Shown here one piece after another: positions 54,075 to 63,930 of a stretch of DNA of 64,000 nucleotides; positions within the stretch are counted from its first letter, which is position 1, and each line of letters opens with the position of its first letter. The position numbers and the translations under genes are program-made. Source of the stretch: Nematopogon swammerdamellus (Eukaryota > Arthropoda > Insecta > Lepidoptera > Adelidae); assembly GCA_946902875.1 (NCBI GenBank), contig OX336336.1, positions 28,723,558-28,787,557 of the forward strand. The letters are read 5' to 3'. The notes under the pieces were generated by a model. The model saw nothing but the letters and a program-made list of their open reading frames with translations. It ran no database searches and had not been told where the DNA came from.

Positions 54075-54401
54075 CTTTTTTTTTTTTATGGAAACTGACA
54101 CGGTTGGCTACATCACCTACAACATCCGTGATGTCAGCCCATAACACCGGGTGAACTTGGTGCCACGTCAGTGCTTCCCTTCGGTCGTGCCGGCTACACT
54201 GAACTGGACGGAAAACACAAACTATTTACATAGCCGTTTCGACCGACCTTTCATTCAGTGCGGTGATACCAACCCGGGCGGGTTAAACCCTACCACCTAG
54301 TAATATAAGAAGGGAGTCATATCCCTTAGTCGCCCTTTACGAAATACACGGGGAGAGATGCAGTGGGGCTATTCTTTTAAAGTACCGGCCCCACACGGTA
54401 C
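54075..54401 (-). mobile_element. Full S1 SINE, X-head type
   Basis: T-run at 54075 and head X ending near 54401; inverted relative to 53607-53920. Confidence 0.78.
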
Positions 54402-54649
54402 AAACGGAATCTACTACGTGGTGGGTTTTTAACCAATATGGATTGGTGGCCACCTCGCTAAATGGATGTTGGTTGAAAAGGGTATGAAAATTCAGTTTTC
54501 CGTCCAATTTTCCGTCCAGTTTTGTGTAGCCGACACGACCAAAGTGATACACATGACTGTTGATTTTATTAGAAATAAAAAAGGGCTGTTTTTACGAAAA
54601 GTTTATTTGAAAGTTTAAAATTGATGTAAAATGGTCGAATGCCAATATC

Positions 54650-55090
54650 ATTTTTAGGGATCCGTATTCATACGGAAGCTTATTACTAACTACGCCGTCT
54701 GTCTGTCTGTCCGTTCGAGGGCTGTACCTCTTGAACCGTAATAGATAGCCCGTTGAAGTTTTCACAGAATATGTGTTATTATAGCGGATATAACAACAAA
54801 AATAATAGAAAATAAAAAAAGTAAAAAATTAAGGGGCTTTCCCATACAATAAACGTATTTTTTTCAATGTTTTTTTTTTGTGGTGCGGAAACCTCGGTGC
54901 GCGAGTCCGACTCGCACTTGGACGTTTTTTTTTGGGTTCCGTATCCATATGGAAGCCGATTACTATGCCTACAACGTCTGTCTGTCCGTCTGTCTGTATG
55001 TCCGACCGTCGTAGGGCTGTATCTTTTGAACCGTAATAGGTAGCTTGTTGAAATTTTTACAGAATTTTCACAGTTTAGTATCATGGCAGA
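54650..55090 (+). mobile_element. Two partial R3 repeats
   Basis: One from tttttagggatccgtattca to cgagtccgactcgcacttgg (54650-54925), then a second start at 54940. Confidence 0.6.
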
Positions 55091-55094
55091 TACA

Positions 55095-55250
55095 AAAGAT
55101 TTTTTTTATGTAATCTGGTATGGGTGGCTGTGTCGGAGGGGCCAAAGCGCATGCTTCGACTAGCCAATATCACCTCCGAGAATGTAGGTGCCATACCGGA
55201 GACTTCCCTGGATTGCTGGCTATACTGGACTAGAGGAGAACACAGCAACA
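55095..55250 (-). mobile_element. S2 SINE fragment
   Basis: aatctggtatgggtggctgt through actggactagaggagaaca. Confidence 0.68.
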
Positions 55251-55377
55251 AAGATAGACAGATATTGTTTTTTGACAGGTATGGTATAACGGATCTACGA
55301 AACCCTCCGTGCGCGGGGAAAACTCGCGCTTGATCGATTTTTTTACTTAGTGTCATAAATTTTACACATTCCAAATT

Positions 55378-55470
55378 TTTTTTTATTGAAGCTGACATGG
55401 TTAGCTACATCACCTACAACATCCGTGATGTCAGCGCAAAACACCGGGTGAACTACTTAGGTATCTTGTC
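55378..55470 (-). mobile_element. S1 SINE 3' fragment
   Basis: T-run, then acatcacctacaacatccgt. Confidence 0.62.
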
Positions 55471-55524
55471 AGTATCATTATTATGACATTACTTTTGCCC
55501 CGACTGTCTAAAACTAAATACATA

Positions 55525-55838
55525 CATATCACCCTGAATCCCGAGAATCGGGGTAAGCAGAGTAATCGGTGTTGTGCTGCAAGAACTCTGGTAAATTACA
55601 GCACAACACCGGCCACCACGTTTCGCAAAGTATTCGAACAAGATTCAATCGATCAAGCAGCGAGTAAGGCACCTGCTGCATGACTCGGCGGAAGGACCGC
55701 GCCAAGGTGAGAGGTAGCAAGCCTGTCGCCCTTTAGCACGGCATCTTGTCCTTATCCCTTAGTCGCTTTTTACGATATGCACGGGGAGAGATGCAGTGCG
55801 GCTATTCTTTTTAAGTACCGGCCCCACACGGTATCTAA
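55525..55838 (-). mobile_element. S3 SINE, near full length
   Basis: Same layout as 3160-3491, with the X head ending taccggccccacacggta. Confidence 0.7.
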
Positions 55839-55874
55839 AACTAAACTAAACGGGAATAGAAATGAGTAACTCAC

Positions 55875-55938
55875 TATGCTTCACCTTCTCCGTACAGGGG
55901 AATGGCCTTCACGAAGTCGCCTTTCATCTTGTAGTGAG
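55875..55938 (-). CDS. Gene B exon: HY..G....IPLYG.G micro-exon
   Basis: The 64-nt exon encodes HYKMKGDFVKAIPLYGEGEA. The acceptor is CTTCAG/CT and the donor CATA/GTGAGT; the split Tyr codon is completed by the next exon. Equal in length to gene A 39088-39151. Confidence 0.86.
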
Positions 55939-56125
55939 CTGAAGTATTAGAAACAAACCGACAATTTATTTAAGACGAGACGAAAGTTAACTTTGTTCAT
56001 ACTTACCTGGATGGACAAGTATGTATGTATGTATATATATTTGTATATAATATTCTATATATTTAGTAATTTATATGTATTAAACATGTATGGCTTATAT
56101 TTTACTAGCATGTACTTATATGTAT

Positions 56126-56447
56126 TGTAAGCGGAGGCGGTGTCCGGCAATGGCAGCGACGCAACCGACCGGACGGCTCTTTAAGGAACTACTCAAGCGC
56201 CGCGTTCTTCTTGCTCTGAGGTTTCGAGGCGTGCGGATGTGTTTTGCTACTGCTTATAATAATTTCTTGAAACATTCTTATAATTTCTTGTTGTTCTTTA
56301 ATTCTCTTTTCGCTGTATCAATTGAAGTTTGTAACTAATAGATTTTATGTTCTTTTGTGAATTTTCATTATTGAAAGTTGTGATAAATCGATATCAGGTC
56401 CTTGTAAATTTCCTTTAAAAACCCAAATCCTCTCTTAGGAGCTAAAA
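56126..56447 (+). repeat. Left LTR
   Basis: Starts tgtaagcggaggcggtgtcc and ends ttaggagctaaaa, so the 3' end is not the usual CA. Confidence 0.85.
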
Positions 56448-56636
56448 TCAGAAGTGGGATAAAGAAATTCATTTCCATTAAGATCTCCGTTATATTTTTG
56501 GCCATCAAAGTAATTTTTTCTCCAAATTTTCCGCAAAACACGTGTCGACATAACCTCAAAGCGAGAATTTTTTCGGGTTGCATTCTCGCACCCTACCTAC
56601 CTATTGCCAATTTAACTGTGTGTTCTGTTTGTGTGA

Positions 56637-57107
56637 TTGTACGAAATGGATAGATTGTCTCGTTCCCGATCTCGTGGGCGACGCTCACGAAGTCCGCGCG
56701 GGCGGCGTTCATACGACAGACGCTCGCGAGGCCGGCGCTCTCGCAGCTTGTCGCGGAGGTTGCGTGAGCACCATAACCGCGCCAATTCTGGTCGGACCTC
56801 TAGCCGGGACGATCGCAGTGGTGGCAGTCGCTCGCGCCGTGATTGCAGTCGTCTCCAAGAACGCCACGGCCGTCGGAGCCGTCGGAGCCGTCGGAGCCGT
56901 CGGAGCCACCGGAGCCGCCGCAGCCGAAGCCGCGAGTCGTGGCGCACCATCGTGTCGCGCCTGAATGCGTTGGAGACGCGCTCGCAGCCGCTGGGATCGG
57001 CCGGGCCCACTGTTGGGCAAGGCACGGAACAGATAGTGGAGGCTATCCAGTCCCTAAAGTCAGTAAGCAACCGCAGTTACTATGTCTCTAATTTTGACCC
57101 TAAGTAG
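56637..57107 (+). pseudogene. Retrotransposon gag N-terminal region, SR-rich, truncated
   Basis: The frame starts near MDRLSRSRSRGRRSRSP and is dominated by Ser-Arg repeats, then reads WRTIVSRLNALETR before a stop. The following gag segment (about 57110-57255, including LKGDAKSWLDEW) lies in another frame and is itself closed by a stop. Gag is therefore broken in this copy. Antisense frames over the SR region are artefacts. Confidence 0.7.
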
Positions 57108-57298
57108 TATTCACGAAGTGGGTGCTTGGTGCCAAGCTCGCAAATCGTTGGGATGACCGTGAGTGCTTGGCTAGAGTGGGAAGTTGTCTGAAAGGTGACG
57201 CTAAGTCGTGGTTGGACGAGTGGGTCACAACTCACAAGTTACCGCTCGTGGAGTAATTTCAAAAACGATCTCTGTCTCTGTGCGTTAAAAGGATAGAA

Positions 57299-57901
57299 GT
57301 GGCTAATATCTTGTATGACGCGATGTCCACCAGTTCGGACAATTTCCATACTTATGCTGACTATGCACGCAAGACGCTGCTACGCTTGCGTATTGTCCGA
57401 GGCCTCAGTGACGATCTCATTACAGCACTAGTTTTACGAGGAATCAAAGACCCGCAGGTAAAAGCTACTGCTACTAATGCCAATCTCAACCCAAATGACT
57501 TGGTAAACTATCTTTCGACATTTTCTAAGCCCGTGAAAGATGCCGTCGCAAATGCACGTACGGCATACCCACCGACGATGCCGAATAGGATACAAGGTAA
57601 TAAACGACCATTCAAGCAATTCGTCCCAAATCAATGTTTTTCTTGTGGCGAGCCGGGGCATAGGCAGGTAAATTGCCCTAAGAGGTCAATATGCACTGGC
57701 ACGAGTGGCTCGGTACGGGTACCTACTGTGCCTGCCGGCAAGTATGATCAATCCCTTACATGCGCTTACTGTAAGAAGGTGGGTCATAACATCAGTAATT
57801 GTTTCGCAAAACAACGCTCTGACCAACGGAACAAAAGTAAAGTAAATTTCTGTTCTTCCACCCTGAAAAAAACGCAACAACATAGTGGTGGGTGTGATTG
57901 A
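57299..57901 (+). pseudogene. Retrotransposon gag C-terminal region with two zinc knuckles
   Basis: Two CX2CX4HX4C knuckles are visible: CFSCGEPGHRQVNC and CAYCKKVGHNISNC. The upstream part resembles capsid. A downstream segment (57895-58040) in the +1 frame carries ILIDSGAIDVSLFS, the aspartic protease active-site motif, and stops soon after. Confidence 0.75.
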
Positions 57902-58354
57902 GGGAATACCTGTTGACATTTTGATAGATAGCGGTGCTATAGATGTCTCGCTCTTTTCATCATCGGTAGTGAAACACTTTTTCTGCCAAAAGAAAAACAT
58001 TAGTCGCCAACTTAAGGGAGTAGGTGAATCAATCTGGTGAACACCTTCCATTTTCTTACGATTTACTAGTTGAGTGCTCTGTTCTTAAAATGAGGGTATT
58101 TAACAAAAACTATACTAGGAAGCGAGCGATACGGCAATAGTCACCTTGTTAGGTATTGACAAGGCAGACGCACACAGTGCGGTTCAAATCCTGTCTGTAG
58201 TAACCATTGATCAATTTCAGTCGTACCGGGTAAATGCCTGAGTGTACTGTTCCCATTGAGTTAAGCTGTGAAAGCAATGATGCAGGTTCAGTGTATGGAT
58301 GTGCCAGTGACGGCGCTCCCGTTGAATAGAGAGAAATGAACACGAAGCTAAATT

Positions 58355-59050
58355 GTGTGTGTGGTCGATGTGCAACCTCTATGCTTATTAGCCGCAAGTC
58401 ACAAAGACCCTAACCCACCTCGATGGACGGAGATGGTGCGGTGTAACGGTTGGTGGGGTGGTGTACGGACACTTGTTCTGCATCTACCAGAGTCCAGGAG
58501 GGAAATGGTCAGGCAAAGGACGGCCGAACGGTTGTCAAGAAATCAGGCACAGCAGGATGCCACTGTTAATGAGGACAGAAGTCCTCCTCGTGTGTTCCAG
58601 GTGGATGATATGGTCTTCTTCAAGTACGCCCAATCCCAGGGGAAGCTGGACCCTGGAATGCGTGGGCCGTACCGAGTCATCAGGGCACTGAGCAACGGCC
58701 GCTACGAGCTGAGACTTGTCGCCGGGGCGTATGGCAAGACGACATACGCCGCTGCCCAGTTCATGGTGCCCTGGATAGGAGAGTGGACCCCGGAGACTTG
58801 TGCTGCTTTCTTTGAGAGTAAGTCTACGCGGTATGCTACTGGGATGCCTATGCCGAAGTCTAAGCGGTATGCTACTGGGATGCCTATGCCGAAGTCTACG
58901 CGGTATGCTACTGGGATGCCTATGCCGAAGTCTACGCGGTATGCGACTGGGATGCCTATGCCGAAATCTGCGCGGTATGCGACTGGCATGCCTCTGCCGG
59001 TCGCCACTGTGATACGCGAACACGGGGCCCATGCCACATTGTCTCGGTAG
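58355..59050 (+). pseudogene. Integrase C-terminal remnant with 12-residue repeats
   Basis: Contains VDDMVFFKYAQSQGKLDPGM and GPYRVIRALSNGRYELRL, the GPY/F module found at the integrase end of Gypsy-like elements. From 58820 to 58999 follow five copies of a 36-bp unit encoding KSTRYATGMPMP-type repeats. The N-terminal 50 residues are not recognisable. Confidence 0.72.
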
Positions 59051-59449
59051 TATGTGTTGCATGTGTTGGGTCGACCCTGTTCTAATTCATGTGGCTTCAT
59101 ACTATTGGTTTGTGATTCATAAGAATCATAAATGACTAGATGCCGAGTCATTCTATTGGTGTTCTATTATTTTTTTGGTGGTTGGTTTCTACAAGCTACC
59201 TGATCCTAATAATCTAACAAACTAACGTGGGTAAACGATTGGTAACTGCCGTGATGTAACACCGATAATATGTTCTCAGATATGACTGTGATGATGACGG
59301 CAGCGCCTTAGATGATAACCAATCGGGGCCCTCCTCAAGACCGGACGACGATATGACGAACCAGCCTGGTCCATCCTCCAGATCCCTCTTGTTCTCGCCT
59401 GACGCACCCGAAGAACCTGGCGAGGGCGCCAGGATGTCAGGAGAGGCCG

Positions 59450-59771
59450 TGTAAGCGGAGGCGGTGTCCGGCAATGGCAGCGACGCAACCGACCGGACGG
59501 CTCTTTAAGGAACTACTCAAGCGCCGCGTTCTTCTTGCTCTGAGGTTTCGAGGCGTGCGGATGTGTTTTGCTACTGCTTATAATAATTTCTTGAAACATT
59601 CTTATAATTTCTTGTTGTTCTTTAATTCTCTTTTCGCTGTATCAATTGAAGTTTGTAACTAATAGATTTTATGTTCTTTTGTGAATTTTCATTATTGAAA
59701 GTTGTGATAAATCGATATCAGGTCCTTGTAAATTTCCTTTAAAAACCCAAATCCTCTCTTAGGAGCTAAAA
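59450..59771 (+). repeat. Right LTR
   Basis: Identical to the left LTR as far as I can read; preceded by a purine-rich aggatgtcaggagagg that may be the polypurine tract. Confidence 0.85.
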
Positions 59772-59869
59772 GTATGTATTAATAAGTATTCTTATTATTA
59801 TTTTTATCTTCAATTGTCACGCAACTCTTCTGCTACTACCTACTTACATTTCACTATATTATCGAATCT

Positions 59870-60008
59870 CAAACATCCAAAGGTTGACTGTAAGAAATCT
59901 CTGTAAGGGATAAGTCCGCCTTTGCACCTTATGTAAATTTTCCAATGTATTTGTTATTGTTTAATGTTTACTGGAGCAATAAAGAATTTTCTATCTATCT
60001 ATCTATCT
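59870..60008 (+). mobile_element. Non-LTR retrotransposon 3' end with (CTAT)n tail
   Basis: Shares the aaacatccaaaggttgactg block with 563-710 and 48595-48705 in reverse; ends ttctatctatctatctatct. Confidence 0.6.
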
Positions 60009-60212
60009 TAACTTTCTCCATACAAAATCGTCTTTCGGCATTTATGTTCCTAAACCTTATGCGATTTTTACAATATTTTTTCTTCTCTTAAGGACAGTCC
60101 AATTTTACGTTCCTGTTATTTTTTTGTTTAGATGAAATATATACCTAATGTTATAGAACACCGGAGCTAACAATTTGTATTTTGACCGAAAAAAATTGTT
60201 TTTTTTTTCTTT

Positions 60213-60568
60213 TTAGGTTTCCGTATCCCGTACGGAAGCCTATTACTAAGCCTCCTCCGTCCGTCTGTCCGTCGGTCTGTCCGAGGGCTGTATCTCTTGA
60301 ACCGTAATAGGTGGACCGTTGAAATTTTCACAGAATATGTGTTACTATGGCGGATATAACAACAAATAATAAAAACAATAAAATGTTAAAAAATTAAGGG
60401 GGCTCCCATACAACAAACGATCGAAAAATCGATTAGTCACACTACTGAATAATAGATGGCGCCACAGGCTTTTATACATTGCATTGTTGAAAGACAAAAA
60501 GATAGGCGGATAATAGCGGATAGATACGGAAACCTCCGTGCGCGAGTAAAACTCACACTTAACATATT
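60213..60568 (+). mobile_element. Repeat R3
   Basis: From tttttaggtttccgtatccc to gagtaaaactcacacttaac. Confidence 0.68.
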
Positions 60569-60798
60569 TTTTTTTTTAGATTAAATATGCCTACAACACC
60601 GGAGCTAAAAATTTGTATTTCGCCTGAAAACAAAATTGTTTTTCTTTTTTGACGTCATTAAGCTTTATTGAGTCATCACTTTAGATATTCAAAAAAGAAA
60701 AATACAGGAACGTAGACGACTGGTTATTACAAAAAAAAAATTGTAAAAATCGGATAAGGTTTAGGAGGGTCCAGACTCTGGGTCTCGAGAGAAGTTAC

Positions 60799-60929
60799 CG
60801 GATCTGATGGAGAGGAGCGGGATGACGATGTCATAGTGGAAGACCAGGGTGAGGAGGCTGAAGTCGGCCCGGTCCATGCGGAAATTCCCCAAGCCGGTCA
60901 TGTTGGCTCCGTTGAGCTCCAGATCGATG
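60799..60929 (-). CDS. Gene B exon: GLGNF strand region
   Basis: The 131-nt exon encodes IDLELNGANMTGLGNFRMDR and ADFSLLTLVFHYDIVIPLLSIRS. The acceptor is GTTGCAG/C and the donor CCG/GTAACT. Same length and phases as gene A 40935-41065. Confidence 0.88.
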
Positions 60930-61062
60930 CTGCAACGTGAGACGAACACCACAATTGAGGAATAGATACCAATTTTGTCGTCTTCAGATAAAATTGTTTA
61001 TACATATAATTGAATTAGTTTATTATATATACTTGTACATATATTTACATATACATATATTT

Positions 61063-61490
61063 GTACCGTGTGGGGTCGGTACTTAAAAAGAATAGCCCCA
61101 CTGCATCTCTCCCCGTCGCATGTCGTAAAAGTCGACTAAGGGATCGTCAGCCTCGGCAGCTCAGTGGTGCGGTCAGTTATTGGATGGGTGACCGCCCGAC
61201 CGTTGGAGGCTGACCGTGGTTCGGATTCCACGTTAAACTGTAGGTCCCTTCCCTTCTTACCTTACTGGGTGGTAGGGTTTATCCCGGCCGGGTTGGTACC
61301 ACCGCACTGAGCGAAACGTTGGTCGAAACGGCTATCTAAATAGTTCGTGTTTTCCGTCCAGTTCAGTGTAGCCGGCGCGAAATGAAGGGAAGCACTGACA
61401 TAGCACCTAGTTCACCCGGTGTTATGGGCTGACATCACGGATGTTGTAGGTGATGTAGCCAACCGTGTCAGTTTCCATAAAAAAAAAAAT
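61063..61490 (+). mobile_element. Composite S1Y SINE with X head, shortened 5S/tRNA-like head, poly(A)
   Basis: gtaccgtgtggggtcggtac, then gtcagcctcggcagctcagt, then gttattggatgggtgaccgc, then the S1 body and A-run. Together with 7072-7542 it proves the joined X plus Y arrangement is one element. Confidence 0.8.
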
Positions 61491-61514
61491 ATATATATAT
61501 TATAATATATTTTC

Positions 61515-61596
61515 TTTTTTTTTATGGAAACTGACACGGTTGGCTACATCACCTACAACGACCGTGATGTCAGCCCATAACACCGGGTGAACTAGG
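61515..61596 (-). mobile_element. S1 SINE 3' fragment
   Basis: T-run, then gacacggttggctacatcac; inverted relative to the adjacent full copy. Confidence 0.7.
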
Positions 61597-61968
61597 AAAT
61601 ATTAAAAACACTCTCGCGTTTTTTCAACCACTCTGTGGTGTTGTATTATTTTGTTGTATCGTGCCGAGATAATTGGACGCCGACCGGTGCCGGGGCGCAG
61701 CTATTATTGAAACCGTACCTGGCAACATAAACCATAAACCAAAGAGAGTGCTCTTACGTGTTGTCATTGCCTGCACCGCTCGCTCCCTATTGGTTGAGTA
61801 ATGTCATTGGTTGTGTTGGATACTTCCGCTGTATGATATATATATTATCTGTCTGTTCTAATTTTGCCTTGCTGATTAAAAGTCGTGTTTTCCAAGTTCC
61901 TTCTATTATTTATTTCTACTACATCACCAGCATCTATTTCGAAGCTACAAGGGGCTCTGCACGCTCCA

Positions 61969-62338
61969 TTTGTTTTATACATTATGTACACTTCTCAAAT
62001 ATTTCGGCGCTTGCCGTCGTCAGTAAGTAAAATTATAATATAGTAATGACAGTTATTTGAATAATGAATGACAGATGATCGTGATAGCTGCGTGTGCGAC
62101 AAAAAAAAACCTGCTTTTAATGGGAAATATTAAGTCCTGGTGAATGATAAGCTGAATGAGGAGCTTACCAGGACTTAATATTTCCCATTAAAAGCAGGTT
62201 TTTTTTGTCGCACACGCAGCTATCACGATCACCTGTCATTCATTATTCAAATAACTGTCATTACTATATTATAAGTTTACTTACTGACGACGGCAAGCGC
62301 CGAAATATTTGTGAAGTGTACATACTGTATAAAACAAA
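61969..62338. repeat. Long hairpin, 173-bp arms, 25-base loop
   Basis: Arms 61969-62141 and 62167-62338 are reverse complements with only a handful of differences. It lies in the gene B intron 60930-62827. Confidence 0.88.
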
Positions 62339-62424
62339 ATAATTGAATAAGTGAAATAATTAATGACAGATGGCGTTGTTATCTGGTAATTACATTTATT
62401 AGTACTTTTATCCTTTTATTTCAT

Positions 62425-62805
62425 TTTTAGGGTTCTGTATCCGGTACGGGACCCTATTACTAAGCCTATGCCGTCTGTCTGTCTGTCTGTCTGTCCGTTC
62501 GTCCGTCTGTCTGTCCGAGGGCTTTATCTCTTGAGCCGTAATAGGTAGCCCGTTGAAATTTTCACAGAATATGTATTATTATGACCGATATAACAACAAA
62601 TAATAAAAATAAGATACAGTAAAAAATTCACGGGGGTTCCCATAGAGCGTGAATCATTTTAACTAATCATGAATTTTAACTAATATGAAGCATTTCATAA
62701 CACGCCATCTAGATGGCGTCTAGATGGCGTGAGTGGCGCTAGCCATGACATATGGCGATACGGAACTCTCGGGGCGCGAGTTCGACTCGCACTTAGCTGG
62801 TTTTT
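62425..62805 (+). mobile_element. Repeat R3, full length
   Basis: From tttttagggttctgtatccg to gcgagttcgactcgcactta, with a local duplication of the ctagatggcgt motif. Confidence 0.72.
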
Positions 62806-62827
62806 TTAAAGGAAATAGCCCACTTAC

Positions 62828-62987
62828 GTTAGGAGTTGTCCCGGAAGCTCGATGTGGGCGTTATCGATTCGTAGAGGCTCCATGACAGGAATGCCAATCT
62901 CCTCGTGCCCATTGTGTAGCACGTCGAGCAGGAAGGCCTCAGCTTGCCTTAGTAGCGCCTGCACGATAAGTGAATTCCTCGTGTCAG
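62828..62987 (-). CDS. Gene B first visible exon: N-terminal amphipathic region
   Basis: The 160-nt exon encodes DTRNSLIVQALLRQAEAFLL and DVLHNGHEEIGIPVMEPLRI, ending HIELPGQLL. It aligns with the mature N-terminus of gene A (EYFRHLIRHGD..., then NFPGVLI). The acceptor is TTACAG/CT and the donor AAC/GTAAGT, the same end phase as in gene A. An R3 repeat copy ends about 25 bases past the donor. Confidence 0.85.
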
Positions 62988-63061
62988 CTGTAAGTTCAAA
63001 CAATACATATTGTATCTTCTTTGGATAAAATCAAAGGGGAAAATGAAAAGAAAAAAAATAC

Positions 63062-63133
63062 GCCCCGACCAATATTCGAATCTGGAACTCCGGCTTGAGC
63101 CGCCAGCGCGTTACCAATTCCGCCACCGGGTCA
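63062..63133 (-). ncRNA. tRNA-like sequence followed by T-run
   Basis: The minus strand has an A-box-like ggtggcggaattggtaacgc and a B-box-like agattcgaat, followed by TTTTTTTT. The acceptor ends do not pair, so it is a relic or SINE head rather than a working tRNA. Confidence 0.45.
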
Positions 63134-63274
63134 ATGACGTAGATCTCTAAATTTTCGGACCGTTTCGATTTTTAGGGGTACATTCGGTGGACAAATAATT
63201 ATAAAGTTAATTTTTTTTTTCTAATGCGACACATATCCGGGGAAAGGGCTCGTTATAATGAATTTATTTATTTA

Positions 63275-63345
63275 CTAGCTTTTGCCCGCGGCTTCGCTCG
63301 CGTGAAATTCGTATTTCAAAGGAAGAAAGTAAGTAACTAAGGGCG
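63275..63345 (+). mobile_element. R2-type signature end
   Basis: actagcttttgcccgcggct then cgctcgcgtgaaattcgtat; the minisatellite starts directly after it. Confidence 0.6.
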
Positions 63346-63930
63346 AGCTGGGTTCAGGTAAACGATAGACCGTCTCGAAGAAAGTGAGTACCTTTTTGAG
63401 GCCGAAGGCAGAGTTGCGTTCAGGAAGACGATAAACCTTCTCGAAGACAGTAAGTAACTATGGGCGAGGCCGAAGGCCGAGCTGCGGTCAGGAAGAGGAT
63501 AAACCATCTTTAAGAAAGTAAGCAACAAAGGGCGAGGCCGAAGGCCGAGCTTCGTTCAGGAAGAGGATAACATTTTCGAAGAAAGTAAGTAACTATGGGC
63601 GAGGCCGAAGGCCGAGCTGCGTTCAGGATGAGGGTAAACTTTTCGAAGAAAATAAGTAACAGAGAGCGAGGCCGAAGGCCGAGCTGCGTTCAGGAAAACG
63701 ATAAACCTTCTCGAAGACAGTAAGTAACTATGGGCGAGGCCGATGGCCGAGCTGCGTTCAGGAAGAGGATAACCTTTTCCAAGAAAGGAAGTAACAGAGG
63801 GCGAGGCCGAAGGCCGAGCTGCGTTCAGGAAGACGATAAACCTTTTCGAAGACAGTAAGTAACAGAGGGCGAGTGCGAAGGCCGAGCTGCGTTCAGGAAG
63901 ACCATAAATCTTCTCGAAGAAAGTAACTTC
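63340..63930. repeat. 60-62-bp minisatellite
   Basis: About nine to ten imperfect units with gggcgaggccgaaggccgag, ctgcgttcaggaaga and cttctcgaagaaagtaagta. Confidence 0.88.

Larger units (their letters stand above)
56126..59771 (+). mobile_element. Non-autonomous Ty3/Gypsy-like LTR retrotransposon
   Basis: Two 322-bp LTRs (56126-56447, 59450-59771) are identical as read, flanked by GTAT on both sides (56122-56125, 59772-59775). Internal order: SR-rich gag start, a broken gag middle, gag end with two CCHC knuckles, a protease-like DSGA, then the integrase C-terminus with its GPY motif. Reverse transcriptase, RNase H and most of integrase are missing. It sits in the gene B intron 55939-60798. 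Confidence 0.85.
51724..62987 (-). other. Gene B: paralog of gene A, 5' exon outside window
   Basis: Five exons were assembled (62828-62987, 60799-60929, 55875-55938, 53400-53517, 51724-51918), 668 nt or 222 complete codons. Unlike gene A, the first visible exon begins inside the mature protein in phase 1, so the signal peptide must be on a separate exon right of the window; no candidate was seen in 62988-64000, which is minisatellite and tRNA-like repeat. Conserved with A are TGLG.F, HYKMKGDFVKAIPLYGEG, GLRMVG.AQ and ARTTG.IGGGDID.VINA. Introns contain a complete LTR retrotransposon, several SINEs and a long hairpin. No frameshift or stop interrupts the exons, so it looks functional. The predicted role is secreted binding of a hydrophobic ligand, as for gene A. 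Confidence 0.86.

Noticed and set aside
56578..57070. Long frames in other frames over the SR-rich gag region
   Set aside because: They are shadows of the Ser-Arg codon repeats; only the plus-strand frame with retrotransposon context is kept.
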